From Lachnospiraceae bacterium (GTDB lineage: Bacteria; Bacillota; Clostridia; Lachnospirales; Lachnospiraceae): a DNA stretch of 64,000 nt. A program made the translations under genes and the position numbers. Below the pieces are notes generated by a model. That model had not been told where the DNA came from, did not search any database, and was given only the letters and a program-made list of their open reading frames with translations. The DNA lies in the NCBI GenBank assembly GCA_910576335.1, contig CAJTIU010000015.1:1-64000 (forward strand). The letters run 5' to 3'. This document shows positions 44,772 through 53,414 of the stretch, piece by piece. How positions within the stretch are numbered: the first letter of the stretch is position 1; each line of letters opens with the position of its first letter.

Positions 44772-44829
44772 AATATTATCCTCCTGATTTTGAGATAAAA
44801 GATCATAGTTAACTTTTTGATTTGACAGT

Positions 44830-44858
44830 ATTATATAGAGGGAGAGGTAAAATGTCTA
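44830..44858 (-). promoter_or_regulatory. glgB promoter
   Basis: On the minus strand TAGACA (44858-44853), 17-bp spacer, TATAAT (44835-44830). Leader of about 50 nt to the glgB start. Confidence 0.8.
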
Positions 44859-45395
44859 CCGACAATACAGGCCGGAGGATGTTTAAACAACTTTTTGAAA
44901 AATATGTCGGATAACATATAAGCATATAACAGGGGAGTTGGCTGAATGGCTGCGTGGACATACTATTGTAAAATATTTTGATGAATGGTAAGATATAAGA
45001 AAACATATATCAGCCAATAAAAATCAGGTGGCTTTATGGAGAGTCATTTTTGGCTTACAGGAGAAATTTAGGAGAGAAAAATATACACATTGTACAAAAT
45101 AGAAGGATACGGAGAAGTTTATTTGGAATCAACAGAAAATGAAGAGGTTATATATGACTGAGGAAGATTAGGCTGTCTAAAGATAAAACGTATAGATTAT
45201 GAAATGAAAATCGAACTTGTTATTTTACTTTCTTGTATATTTACGATTGTTGATTTTTGCTTAAGGCTGTCATGTAGAAAAGGAGAACAAATATGAATGA
45301 GGTTATATTTTCACAAGTAATGATAACAGGCCTGGATTACGATCAAAAGCCAGGTCTTCTTCGGCAGTAAGGCAGGAATAAAAAGGAGCTGCATT
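44859..45395. other. A/T-rich gap, apparently degenerate DNA
   Basis: About 540 bp without a convincing gene. A short reading stretch near 45085-45160 (YKIEGYGEVYLESTENEEV then stop) looks like a fragment of a decayed gene. A 25-codon frame with a ribosome site lies at 45293-45370. Confidence 0.4.
45293..45370 (+). CDS. 25-codon small ORF before the TetR gene
   Basis: ATG 45293 follows AAAGGAGAACAAAT, a strong ribosome site, and reads MNEVIFSQVMITGLDYDQKP and a few more residues before TAA. The end overlaps a hairpin AGGCCTGG/CCAGGTCT (about 45328-45358). It may be a leader peptide for the TetR gene 25 bp downstream, or a residue of a decayed gene. Confidence 0.35.
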   Translation: MNEVIFSQVMITGLDYDQKPGLLRQ

Positions 45396-45938
45396 ATGGA
45401 TCTTCGTACATTAAAAACAGAGCGTGCAATTAAAAATGCATTTACACTACTCCGCTCTAAAAAGGAGCTGGAAAAGATTACAGTTAAGGAGCTGTGCGAG
45501 GAGGCGTGTATTAATAAATCTACATTTTATGCCCACTACAGAGATATTTATGATCTGTCGGATGTGCTGTGCGAGGAGGTTGTGGCGCAGGTTGCAAAAG
45601 GCGTTATGCATCCGGAGTATTTTGAGGAAAATCCGGCAGAGTTTACAAGAGAGCTTTTTTATGCGTTTTTTGCCCAGAATTCACTGATTACCATATTATT
45701 TTCAGGTAAGCAGAGAAATCATCTGGCGGACCGGATTGAGAGAAGTATTAAGGAGCTGATCTTCGAGAAATACCCGGAATATCGGCATAACATGACAAAG
45801 AATATTATTCTCTCTTACTGTATTCAAGGCGGATATCACGCATATGTGGGGAATCCGCAATGTGATGTAAATTTACTTATTGATATAATCGGAACATTAA
45901 GCAGAAGTATTAAAGAAGCAGGGATTATTACTGGTTAA
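45396..45938 (+). CDS. TetR/AcrR-family transcriptional regulator
   Basis: A 180-residue regulator. The N-terminal helix-turn-helix (about 8-55) includes ITVKELCEEACINKSTFYAH, and the C-terminal TetR_C_7-like ligand domain follows. ATG follows AAAAAGGAGCTGCATT. No transporter lies directly next to it, so its target is not evident. Confidence 0.9.
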   Translation: MDLRTLKTERAIKNAFTLLRSKKELEKITVKELCEEACINKSTFYAHYRDIYDLSDVLCEEVVAQVAKGVMHPEYFEENPAEFTRELFYAFFAQNSLITILFSGKQRNHLADRIERSIKELIFEKYPEYRHNMTKNIILSYCIQGGYHAYVGNPQCDVNLLIDIIGTLSRSIKEAGIITG

Positions 45939-45952
45939 CTGTTCGCTCCGTG

Positions 45953-46119
45953 ACTAGTACTGCATTGCGTAATTAGCAGTGAATTCTGCGCCCGCTATCT
46001 GTGCCAGCTGCACATCTCCAATCCTAGACGTAGCCCGCTACGCCGTCGGCTTGTAGCTGCACATCTGACGCAGATATCAAGCACATTATTCACTGTTAAT
46101 TATGCAATGCAGTACTAGT
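45953..46119. repeat. family-2 cruciform element, copy A
   Basis: 167 bp. Outer arms of 32 bp (45953-45984 and 46088-46119, beginning ACTAGTACTGCATTGC) are complementary with two mismatches. The centre has the palindrome CGTAGCCCGCTACG and shares GTAGCCCGCTAC-x-C-x-GTCGG, TGCACATCT and ATATCAAGCAC with copy B at 54334-54468, while the outer arms differ. It sits inside a family-1 remnant (GTTAACTGTTCGCTCCGTGA on the left, GTTACTATCCGCGG at 46130-46190 on the right). Confidence 0.75.
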
Positions 46120-46209
46120 AACGCTATGGGTTACTATCCGCGGTTCAGGAATGCGTGTCAGTATCACATTCCGTAAGAAAGTGATACAGGAATGAAAGTT
46201 AGAAAAGGG

Positions 46210-46261
46210 TTGACAGAACGAATGTTCGCATATATAATGGAAGTATACAGAACGAATGTTT
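46210..46261 (+). promoter_or_regulatory. SOS-type promoter: two LexA (DinR) boxes
   Basis: Consensus -35 TTGACA (46210-46215), 17-bp spacer, -10 TATAAT (46233-46238). The spacer begins with GAACGAATGTTC (46216-46227), an exact GAAC-N4-GTTC LexA/DinR box of Gram-positive bacteria. A second copy with one change, GAACGAATGTTT, lies at 46250-46261 over the transcript start. LexA should repress the downstream repair genes until DNA damage. Confidence 0.85.
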
Positions 46262-46311
46262 GCATCTGCTACATTGCGCAGATGCAGACTTTGGTATTTG
46301 AGGTGTATAAG

Positions 46312-47658
46312 ATGAATATGCGGATTCAGGAATCGATGTCAATGTATGAAAAACTGAATATACTGACAGATGCTGCAAAGTATGACGTTGCCTGTACCTC
46401 CAGTGGAACAGCCAGGAAGGGGGACGGGACAGGCATGGGAAACTGCGAACGCTCGGGAATCTGCCACAGCTTTTCAGCGGATGGAAGGTGTATTTCCCTG
46501 CTTAAGATTTTGTTTACGAATGAGTGCATCTATGATTGTAAATATTGCATTAACAGGAGAAGTAACGATGTGGTACGGACTTCCTTTACGCCTGATGAGA
46601 TCTGTGCGCTTACCATGGAGTTTTACCGGAGGAACTACATTGAGGGCTTATTTTTAAGCTCAGGCATTCTGAAAAGTCCGGACTATACCATGGAACTGAT
46701 CTATGCAGCACTTTATAAGCTTCGTACAGAATGCAGATTTCAGGGGTATATTCATGTGAAGGCGATTCCGGGAGCAGACCAGGAACTGGTGCGAAGGACA
46801 GGTTTTCTGGCAGACAGAATGAGCGTGAACCTGGAACTGCCTACTGCCGAAGGCTTAAAGCTTCTGGCGCCGAATAAGACGAGAAAGAATATCCTGACCC
46901 CCATGCGTCTTGTGCAGAACCGGATGGCAGAGAATAAGCAGGAAGTTGCTCTTTACCGCAATGCGCCCAGATTCGTACCGGCGGGACAGAGTACCCAGAT
47001 GATTATCGGGGCCACGCCGGAGACAGATTATCAGATTATTCAGGTGGCGGAATCTCTTTACCAGAAGTTTGAGCTTAAGAGGGTGTTTTATTCAGCATTT
47101 ATCCATGTGAATGAGGACAAGGCACTTCCGGCGAGAACGGACGAAGGACCGCCTCTCTTAAGGGAGCACAGACTCTATCAGGCGGACTGGCTTCTCAGAT
47201 ATTATCATTTTCAGGCATCGGAGCTGTTATCCGAAGAGAATCCGAACTTTAACGTTGTATTCGATCCAAAGTGCAACTGGGCGCTGAAGAATCTGGGGCA
47301 GTTTCCGGTAGAGATTAACCGGGCGGATTACAAGATGCTTCTTCGCGTCCCGGGACTGGGATATAAGTCAGCGGTGCGGATCGTGAAGGCAAGGAGGCTT
47401 GGGGTACTGGACTTCCCGGATCTGAAGAAGATGGGAGTTGTGCTTAAGAGAGCGATGTATTTTATTACCTGCAGCGGGAAGATGCTGTATCCGACCAGAC
47501 TGGAGGAGGATTATATTACAAGGAACCTTTTGGACGCAGGAGAGCGTCTTCCGGAAGAGGTGAGGAATATGGGATATCGTCAGCTTTCACTTTTTGATGA
47601 TGTTAGATTCACAGAAGACGGCCTCTCTTGGAAAGCCAGGGCAGGAGGTGCGGTGTGA
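46312..47658 (+). CDS. putative DNA modification/repair radical SAM protein (TIGR03916 family)
   Basis: A 448-residue radical S-adenosylmethionine enzyme. The Fe-S motif is Cys72-x3-Cys76-x2-Cys79 (ECIYDCKYCI), preceded by further Cys at 45, 51 and 60. The C-terminal region has a helix-hairpin-helix (MLLRVPGLGYKSAVRIVKAR) that suggests DNA binding. ATG 46312 is downstream of the LexA-boxed promoter; the frame is open earlier but that part lies before the transcript start. The family is known by its constant pairing with a TIGR03915/DUF4130 protein, seen here. Reaction unknown; the LexA boxes support a repair role. Confidence 0.9.
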   Translation: MNMRIQESMSMYEKLNILTDAAKYDVACTSSGTARKGDGTGMGNCERSGICHSFSADGRCISLLKILFTNECIYDCKYCINRRSNDVVRTSFTPDEICALTMEFYRRNYIEGLFLSSGILKSPDYTMELIYAALYKLRTECRFQGYIHVKAIPGADQELVRRTGFLADRMSVNLELPTAEGLKLLAPNKTRKNILTPMRLVQNRMAENKQEVALYRNAPRFVPAGQSTQMIIGATPETDYQIIQVAESLYQKFELKRVFYSAFIHVNEDKALPARTDEGPPLLREHRLYQADWLLRYYHFQASELLSEENPNFNVVFDPKCNWALKNLGQFPVEINRADYKMLLRVPGLGYKSAVRIVKARRLGVLDFPDLKKMGVVLKRAMYFITCSGKMLYPTRLEEDYITRNLLDAGERLPEEVRNMGYRQLSLFDDVRFTEDGLSWKARAGGAV

Positions 47659-48419
47659 AGAAAATCTATCTATGCAGTGATACCATTACAGGCCTTTTTT
47701 CTGCAATCTATGATGCCTGGGAGACTGGCAGGAGAGAAGAAGAATGCGGAATTGCATTTAGGGAATCAATGGAGCAGGAGCTGTTCTGTGAGTATTATGA
47801 GACACAGGAGACAGAAAAAAAGGCCCGGGCAGTAGAAAGCATGATCAAGAGACATCTGGGACGCCGCGTATACTGGGACATCTATCATGCGGCTCTTTCT
47901 GGCGACAGAAGGAAAGGGGATGCGATTCTTGGCACCATGCTCGCAGCAAGACAGATTCCGGACAGTACGAGGATTATGGAGCATCTCAGTCATCCCCAGG
48001 TGGAGAGGGTGTTTGAGTTAAGCCGGAACGTAGGAGGCGAGGCTCACAGCTATAAGGGGTTTTTAAGGTTTAAGGAGTTGGAGAACGGGGTGCTGTATTC
48101 CGAGATTACCCCGAAAAACCAGGTGCTTACCTGTCTCGCCCCTCATTTTGCTGACCGGCTGCCCTTGGAAAACTGGATGATTTATGACAAGACCCACCGG
48201 ATGTTCGTGGTTCATGAGGCTGGTAAGAAGTGGGTTTTAATATGGGATGAAGGGATTGACAGGTCGTTTGCGTCCAGGGAGTCAGAACAAGAACTCTTGT
48301 ATGCGAGACTGTGGAAAAGCTTTTGCAGGACAATAGCGATTGAATCAAGAACGAATCCTAAGTGTCAGCTTAGCCATCTGCCGCTCAGGTACAGAGGGGA
48401 CATGCTTGAACATATGTAA
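47655..48419 (+). CDS. TIGR03915 family putative DNA repair protein (DUF4130)
   Basis: A 254-residue protein of the DUF4130 family, found with the radical SAM protein upstream. GTG 47655 has AGGAGG 6 bp before it and overlaps the upstream stop (GTGTGA), so the pair is translationally coupled. Visible blocks are LCSDTITGLFSAIYDAWE at the N terminus and SYKGFLRFKELENGVLYSEI, TPKNQVLTCLAPHFADRLP and MIYDKTHRMFVVHE in the C-terminal half. Some relatives are fused to a uracil-DNA-glycosylase-like domain, which is absent here. Exact activity unknown. Confidence 0.9.
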   Translation: MKKIYLCSDTITGLFSAIYDAWETGRREEECGIAFRESMEQELFCEYYETQETEKKARAVESMIKRHLGRRVYWDIYHAALSGDRRKGDAILGTMLAARQIPDSTRIMEHLSHPQVERVFELSRNVGGEAHSYKGFLRFKELENGVLYSEITPKNQVLTCLAPHFADRLPLENWMIYDKTHRMFVVHEAGKKWVLIWDEGIDRSFASRESEQELLYARLWKSFCRTIAIESRTNPKCQLSHLPLRYRGDMLEHM

Positions 48420-48428
48420 TGATTCATC

Positions 48429-48559
48429 GTTACTGTTCACACAGGACTTTGCATTTACTGCAAAGTCCGTAAGAAAATGATTCAGGTGTGAGCAAATCCC
48501 ATTCGCGAAGCGAATTTTAATGGATTTGCGAATGTTACTGTGAACGGAGTGAACAGTAA
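48429..48559 (+). repeat. full-length family-1 element
   Basis: 131 bp with ends GTTACTGTTCAC and GTGAACAGTAA. Hairpin GGACTTTGCA/TGCAAAGTCC (48444-48468), block CCGTAAGAAAATGATTCAGG, then CAAATCC/GGATTTG enclosing ATTCGC/GCGAAT. A second, shorter copy (GCAGACCTGC..., CCGTAAGAAAAGGTTTCAGG) follows at 48560-48620, so two units are in tandem. Confidence 0.8.
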
Positions 48560-48679
48560 TGATTCAGCAGACCTGCTCGTTTACTGCGCTGACCGTAAGA
48601 AAAGGTTTCAGGCAGGCTAAAAGGGAAGAAAGGATGTAACTGTTGAGGTATTGTACGGTTATAAAAGGATATTATAGAG

Positions 48680-51094
48680 ATGGAACAGCCTGTAGTCCGG
48701 ATTTCTGTGCGCAGTTTAGTAGAATTTATTCTGCGTTCGGGAGATATTGACAATCGAATAGCGGCAGCAGATAAGGATGCGATGCAGCTTGGCAGCAAGA
48801 TTCACCGGAAGATCCAGCGCAGGATGGGGGCGGATTACCGTGCGGAGGTTCCTCTGCGCTATGAGATTGTCTGCCAGGGATGCCGGATGCTTCTTGAAGG
48901 ACGCGCGGACGGGATTATTGAGACGGAGAAGGGCGTGATTATTGACGAGATTAAGGGCGTATTTAAAGAGCTCAAGTTTTTGGAAGGGCCGGCAGAGGTC
49001 CATCTGGCACAGGCCAGGTGTTATGCATATATCTATGCATCACAAAATGGACTTTCTGAAATCGGGGTTCAGATGACCTACTGCAATATGGAGACAGAGG
49101 AGATCAGGCGCTTCCAGAGTGCATATTCTTTTGAGGAGCTGAAAAGCTGGTTTGAGGAGCTTGTGGGAAAATATGAAAAGTGGGCGAGATATCAGGTTCA
49201 GTGGCGGGAGAAACGGAATGCTTCAATTAAAGGAGTGGAATTCCCCTTTTCATACAGGGAAGGGCAGAAGGATCTGGTGGTGGCTGTGTATCGGACGATT
49301 TTGCGAAAGAAGAAGCTTTTCATCCAGGCACCCACAGGAGTGGGTAAGACAATTGCAACGCTGTTTCCGGCAGTAAAGGCAGTGGGGGAAGGGCTTGGGG
49401 AGAAGATTTTTTACCTGACAGCAAAGACCATTACCCGAACTGTTGCGTGGCAGGCTTTCGGCCAGTTAAGGGAACAGGCGCTTTGCATGAAGGTAATTGT
49501 GCTCACGGCGAAGGAGAAGATCTGCTTTTGTGAGGAGACGAACTGTAATCCGGATTACTGTCCCTATGCAAAGGGCCATTATGACCGGGTGAATGACGCG
49601 GTGTATGAGCTCCTTGTATCCTCGGATGAGATGAGCCGGGAGCTTTTAGAGGATCAGGCAAGGAAGAGGCGGGTCTGCCCACATGAGATGAGTCTGGATG
49701 TGTCAACGTGGGTGGATGCAGTTGTCTGTGATTATAATTATGTCTTTGATCCCAATGCACATCTGCGGAGATTTTTTGGTGAAGGAGTGAAAGGAGAGTA
49801 CCTGTTTCTTATTGATGAGGCGCATAACCTGGTGGAACGCGGACGCGAGATGTACAGTGCCCAGATCTATAAGGAGGATGTCCTGAAGATAAAACGACTT
49901 GTTAAGACTGAGGATGCAGGACTATGTAAGGAGTTGGAGGACTTAAACCGAAACCTCCTGCTTATGAAGCGGGAATGTGACGGGTACAGGGTTCTGAACA
50001 GTGCTTCCCATATTTACCTGAAATGTCTGAGGCTTATGGCAGAGCTGGAGCGTTTCCTGGAGGAGTGCAGAGAGGATGTGCTTCGAAGGGAGGTCCTGGA
50101 ATTTTATTTTCAGATCCGTATGTTTGTGGGGATTCATGAGTGTGTGGATGAGAATTATGTGATCTATTCGGAGCTTGAGGAGAAGGGATATTTTAAAATC
50201 CGCCTGTTCTGCGTGAATCCGGCGGTGAATCTTAAGAAGTTTCTGGATAAGGGGAACAGTACCGTCTTTTTTTCTGCCACCCTGCTTCCGATTCAATATT
50301 ATAAGAAGCTGTTAAGTACAGGAACAGAGGACTATGCGATTTATGCAGAATCCCCTTTTGATGTAAAGAACAGGCTGCTTCTTATTGGATGTGATGTCAG
50401 CACAAAGTATACGAGACGGGGAGAAGAGATGTATCAGAAGTATGCGGAATACCTTCTGGAGACTGCATATGCGAAAACTGGGAATTATATTGCGTTTTTT
50501 CCGTCCTACCGTTTTATGGAGGCTGTGTATGATGCATTTATCCTGCGCCTTTCCTGGGAGAGAGGGCAAAGAGGGGATTTGGATTATGTGATGCAGTCAC
50601 AGTATATGTCTGAGGAGGCCAGGGAGATCTTTCTGGAGAATTTTGAAGAGGAGCGGAAGGTAAGCCTGGTGGGATTCTGTGTGATGGGAGGTATCTTTTC
50701 AGAGGGAATTGATCTTACGGGTGACCAGCTGATCGGGGCTATGCTTGTGGGGACAGGGCTTCCCCAGGTGTGCAGGGAGAGGGAGCTTTTGAAGGATTAT
50801 TTTGACAGGAGGGGATCTAAGGGGTTTGATTATGCATATCTCTATCCGGGGATGAATAAGGTGCTCCAGTCTGCGGGGCGTGTGATACGGACTGCCAGGG
50901 ACAAGGGGGTAGTGCTGCTGCTGGACGAGAGGTTTCAGGACAAAAGATGCCGGGATATCTTTCCAAGAGAATGGGAGAATCCCCTGCTGTGCCGCGCAGA
51001 GACAGCAGGGGAGAAGATGCGTGAATTCTGGTCTGTGTGTGGAAAGGATCCAGAATCAGAAAGCAATTTTCAAACACGCTCTAGTCAAGATTGA
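48680..51094 (+). CDS. Fe-S superfamily 2 DNA helicase (XPD/DinG type) with N-terminal PD-(D/E)XK nuclease
   Basis: An 804-residue protein. The N-terminal 170 residues look like a RecB/Cas4-type nuclease: His42 (GSKIHRK), Asp77, IIDEIKG (Glu90-x-Lys92) and QARCYAYIYA (Gln111...Tyr115). The helicase follows with Walker A APTGVGKT (217-224), four Cys for a [4Fe-4S] cluster (Cys282 or 284, 289, 294, 333), DEAH (379-382) and C-terminal motifs including SAGRVIRT. It should unwind and cut damaged or branched DNA. It lies beside the SOS-regulated pair but has no LexA box of its own. The last codons are supplied by a family-3 repeat half and it overlaps the convergent gene by 14 bp. Confidence 0.9.
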   Translation: MEQPVVRISVRSLVEFILRSGDIDNRIAAADKDAMQLGSKIHRKIQRRMGADYRAEVPLRYEIVCQGCRMLLEGRADGIIETEKGVIIDEIKGVFKELKFLEGPAEVHLAQARCYAYIYASQNGLSEIGVQMTYCNMETEEIRRFQSAYSFEELKSWFEELVGKYEKWARYQVQWREKRNASIKGVEFPFSYREGQKDLVVAVYRTILRKKKLFIQAPTGVGKTIATLFPAVKAVGEGLGEKIFYLTAKTITRTVAWQAFGQLREQALCMKVIVLTAKEKICFCEETNCNPDYCPYAKGHYDRVNDAVYELLVSSDEMSRELLEDQARKRRVCPHEMSLDVSTWVDAVVCDYNYVFDPNAHLRRFFGEGVKGEYLFLIDEAHNLVERGREMYSAQIYKEDVLKIKRLVKTEDAGLCKELEDLNRNLLLMKRECDGYRVLNSASHIYLKCLRLMAELERFLEECREDVLRREVLEFYFQIRMFVGIHECVDENYVIYSELEEKGYFKIRLFCVNPAVNLKKFLDKGNSTVFFSATLLPIQYYKKLLSTGTEDYAIYAESPFDVKNRLLLIGCDVSTKYTRRGEEMYQKYAEYLLETAYAKTGNYIAFFPSYRFMEAVYDAFILRLSWERGQRGDLDYVMQSQYMSEEAREIFLENFEEERKVSLVGFCVMGGIFSEGIDLTGDQLIGAMLVGTGLPQVCRERELLKDYFDRRGSKGFDYAYLYPGMNKVLQSAGRVIRTARDKGVVLLLDERFQDKRCRDIFPREWENPLLCRAETAGEKMREFWSVCGKDPESESNFQTRSSQD
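51056..51083 (-). repeat. half of a family-3 element at the helicase 3' end
   Basis: CAGAAAGCAATTTTCAAACACGC matches the right arm of the palindrome at 56498-56567. It codes for the ESNFQTRSS tail of the helicase, so the element appears to have been adopted as the gene end. Confidence 0.65.
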
Positions 51095-51905
51095 TCTTTT
51101 TTTTCATCATGTAGTGCGTAAGAAGATAAAGTGCCAGAATAGATGCCGCAGAGAGCCATTCGGTCAGAACCAGGCTGTTTATCACATGCATTGCAGGGTT
51201 GAAGGTGGCAGGATTGAAAAACATATTCAGTCCGCCGGTTAATGCCAGTGCAATAAATGACAGAATAGAAAATGCTGTATTTATCACGAAGTAAATGGCA
51301 ATCGCACCTATGATCCTGTGTCCGAAAAGTACCTGCCCGACTGTAACAGAGGCATAGATAGTCAGGACACTTGCGGCTACGCCTGTAATGCAGAACAGGA
51401 TGCAGAAGCAGACTGCCGCCGCAGGGGAAGGCAGGCCGGAATCTGACATCAGGAGAAGTTCTTCCCAGGCCTGCAGGAGTTCATGGCCGACTGTTTCTCT
51501 CACATAAGGTGTTGCAAAAGCAAGATAAACGGAAAAGAAACACAGGAACATATCCAGGGTTCCCCAGAGAGTACCGGAAATCGTTCTGGATAACAGATGC
51601 TGTCCGGGCGTGACCGGGAGAGTCAGAGTCAGGTAGCCTTCTCCCGAGAAAAGGTTTTTGTAAAAACGCATTGCAATCAGAAGCTCCGTTGAAAAGAGTA
51701 TCAGTACTACTGCCAGTGAAAATAAGACAACCAGCAGGCCCACGGCCATCGCGGTATAGGGGTCTGAAAAGTCAGAGTCTTCATTAAACAGGCGTCCGCT
51801 AATAAAGATACGTATACAAAGGGCGGCCAGGAGAAGAAACGCGTGTACGAAAATCAAGATGGGATTTAGTGCCTTTAAGTCATATTTGATTAATTTTCCT
51901 AACAT
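51081..51905 (-). CDS. ABC transporter permease of the GntR-linked operon
   Basis: A 274-residue membrane protein with six predicted segments, related to YtrC/D or ABC-2 permeases. Conserved-looking parts include LTLTLPVTPGQHLLSRTISG after the second segment. It overlaps the ATPase gene by 7 bp and the helicase gene on the opposite strand by 14 bp. Substrate unknown; YtrA-type operons usually respond to cell-wall antibiotics. Confidence 0.85.
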   Translation of the reverse strand: MLGKLIKYDLKALNPILIFVHAFLLLAALCIRIFISGRLFNEDSDFSDPYTAMAVGLLVVLFSLAVVLILFSTELLIAMRFYKNLFSGEGYLTLTLPVTPGQHLLSRTISGTLWGTLDMFLCFFSVYLAFATPYVRETVGHELLQAWEELLLMSDSGLPSPAAAVCFCILFCITGVAASVLTIYASVTVGQVLFGHRIIGAIAIYFVINTAFSILSFIALALTGGLNMFFNPATFNPAMHVINSLVLTEWLSAASILALYLLTHYMMKKKINLD

Positions 51906-52606
51906 TTGAATACCTCCCTGAACATCATGTCCACTGATTTCTTTTTTTCCATACGGATTTCATCTACGGATGAGTTAAGAACAAGCCTGCCTGCACGCAT
52001 AAATAGTACGCGGTCAAGGATGTTTTCAATATCCTGGATCAGATGGGTGGACAGAAGAATGGTTGCATTTTCATTATAATTTGTAAGAATAGTCTGAAGG
52101 ATATAGTCTCTTGCAGCCGGATCTACACCGCCTATGGGTTCGTCTAAAACATAGAGATCTGCATCCCGGCTCATTACGAGAATGAGCTGTACCTTTTCTG
52201 TTGTTCCCTTGGACAGGGTCTTTAGCCGGGAGCGTTCATCAATCTGAAGGTCATCCAGCATCTGTCCGGCTCTCTGACGATTGAAATTGTCATAAAAATC
52301 TCCATAATAGCTGACCATGTCTTTTACACGCATAGAAGGATTCAGACAGTTCCTCTCTGGGAGATAGGAGATACACATTTTGGTCTTTACGCCGGGCTGC
52401 TTCCCGTCTATCAGAACGGTTCCGGATGTAGGTACAAGAAGGTTGTTAATCAGCTTAATTAAGGTGGTCTTGCCGCTCCCGTTTGGTCCCAGCAACCCCA
52501 CGATCTGGCCGCGTTCCAGGGTGAGATTCAGATGATCCAGGGCATTGGCGGCGCTAGTGCGGCTGTAACGCTTGGTAAGTCCTCTGCATTCTAAAATTGG
52601 ATTCAT
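51899..52606 (-). CDS. ABC transporter ATP-binding protein (YtrB type)
   Basis: A 235-residue ATPase. Walker A GPNGSGKTT (40-48), a variant signature LSKGTTEK, Walker B LYVLDEPIGGVDPA and switch His in STHLIQD are seen. The LSKG signature is typical of YtrB/BcrA-like subunits. ATG 52606 has GGAGG at proper spacing; the start at 52627 lies within the GntR gene. It begins 1 bp after the GntR stop. Confidence 0.92.
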   Translation of the reverse strand: MNPILECRGLTKRYSRTSAANALDHLNLTLERGQIVGLLGPNGSGKTTLIKLINNLLVPTSGTVLIDGKQPGVKTKMCISYLPERNCLNPSMRVKDMVSYYGDFYDNFNRQRAGQMLDDLQIDERSRLKTLSKGTTEKVQLILVMSRDADLYVLDEPIGGVDPAARDYILQTILTNYNENATILLSTHLIQDIENILDRVLFMRAGRLVLNSSVDEIRMEKKKSVDMMFREVFKC

Positions 52607-52607
52607 A

Positions 52608-52976
52608 TTATGGTTCCTCCTTTGCAAGCTCTTGAATTAAGGAAAGAATTTCCTCATGTTCAAAGCCAAGTTGTTTCATTTTGCCGAAAAACTGTCTGAT
52701 ATGGGTAACGGCAAGTTCATGTTTTAGCTGGTTCAGCATGGTCTCATCCTCCGTAATGTAGCGTCCGCTTGTGCGCTGTGAATATACAAGGCCGCTCCTC
52801 TCAAGTTCAGAGAGGGCTTTTTGCATGGTGTTCGGGTTAACGGCTGCGTCCAGGGCAAGCTCCCGGACAGAGGGCAGCTTTTTGCCAGGTTTATATTTCC
52901 CTGAGACAATATCCTGCCGGATCTGTTCCATCAGCTGTAAATAGATTGGGCGGTCGTTTTGTAATTCCCATGGCAT
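52608..52976 (-). CDS. GntR-family regulator, YtrA subfamily
   Basis: A 122-residue regulator. The N-terminal winged helix (RPIYLQLMEQIRQDIVSGKY, LPSVRELALDAAVNPNTMQ) is followed by only about 45 residues, the short all-helical C-terminal dimerisation domain of the YtrA group. It is the first gene of the operon and likely represses it. ATG follows AAGGAAGTGCTTCT. Confidence 0.92.
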   Translation of the reverse strand: MPWELQNDRPIYLQLMEQIRQDIVSGKYKPGKKLPSVRELALDAAVNPNTMQKALSELERSGLVYSQRTSGRYITEDETMLNQLKHELAVTHIRQFFGKMKQLGFEHEEILSLIQELAKEEP

Positions 52977-53087
52977 AGAAGCACTTCCTTTCTATTAAGG
53001 TATACTTAACGCTGATACAATCTGTCTGCTCAGTGCTGAAAACCACTGCTTCATCGGTCCGGATGCCGTGCAGCAGGGTGCACAGCC

Positions 53088-53133
53088 CCGTGAATAGTAA
53101 CCATTTGCTGCTCTGACCGTAAGAAGTTGATTG
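53088..53133. repeat. family-1 fragment
   Basis: CCCCGTGAATAGTAAC followed by a degraded CTGACCGTAAGAAGTTGATT block, in the leader of the GntR operon. Confidence 0.45.
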
Positions 53134-53168
53134 GATATTCTGAGTAGCTGTCTTTTGAATGCATGATT

Positions 53169-53214
53169 GTATTAGTTAAGTAATACAATAATACAGAATT
53201 GGGGGTTTTGTCAA
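53169..53214 (-). promoter_or_regulatory. GntR operon promoter and operator
   Basis: Minus strand TTGACA (53214-53209) with a -10 TATTGT at 18 bp (53190-53185) or TATTAT at 15 bp (53193-53188). The inverted repeat GTATTA-N6-TAATAC (53169-53186) overlaps the transcript start and is a likely binding site of the GntR protein. Confidence 0.55.
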
Positions 53215-53414
53215 TAGAAAATATAAAAAATCAGATAAAAAAGCCATCTTTAAACTGGAAAAGCCTGTTTTTTGGGTTTTGCAACCAAAAGTTTACATGG
53301 ATTTCTTTAAAAGCAACAGAAAATGGCTGGATTTTACATGCTGTTTTGTGTAGGATAGTAACTGTTCAGACAGACTGCGCAGCAAGGAAATCTGACGGGA
53401 AGGAGATAAGAGAT

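Noticed and set aside
44932-44958. tRNA-like start (GGGGAGTTGGCTGAATGGC) resembling the 5' part of a tRNA-Ser
   Set aside because: No anticodon arm, variable arm, TTC loop or matching acceptor end follows, so it is not a tRNA gene; at most a chance match or tiny fragment.
46192-46311. Earlier ATG for the radical-SAM protein
   Set aside because: It lies before the -35 and LexA boxes, so it would not be on the transcript; homologous sequence begins after ATG 46312.
48429-48620. CRISPR array (tandem repeated intergenic units)
   Set aside because: Units are palindromic, about 130 bp and unequal, with no regular spacers and no cas genes nearby.
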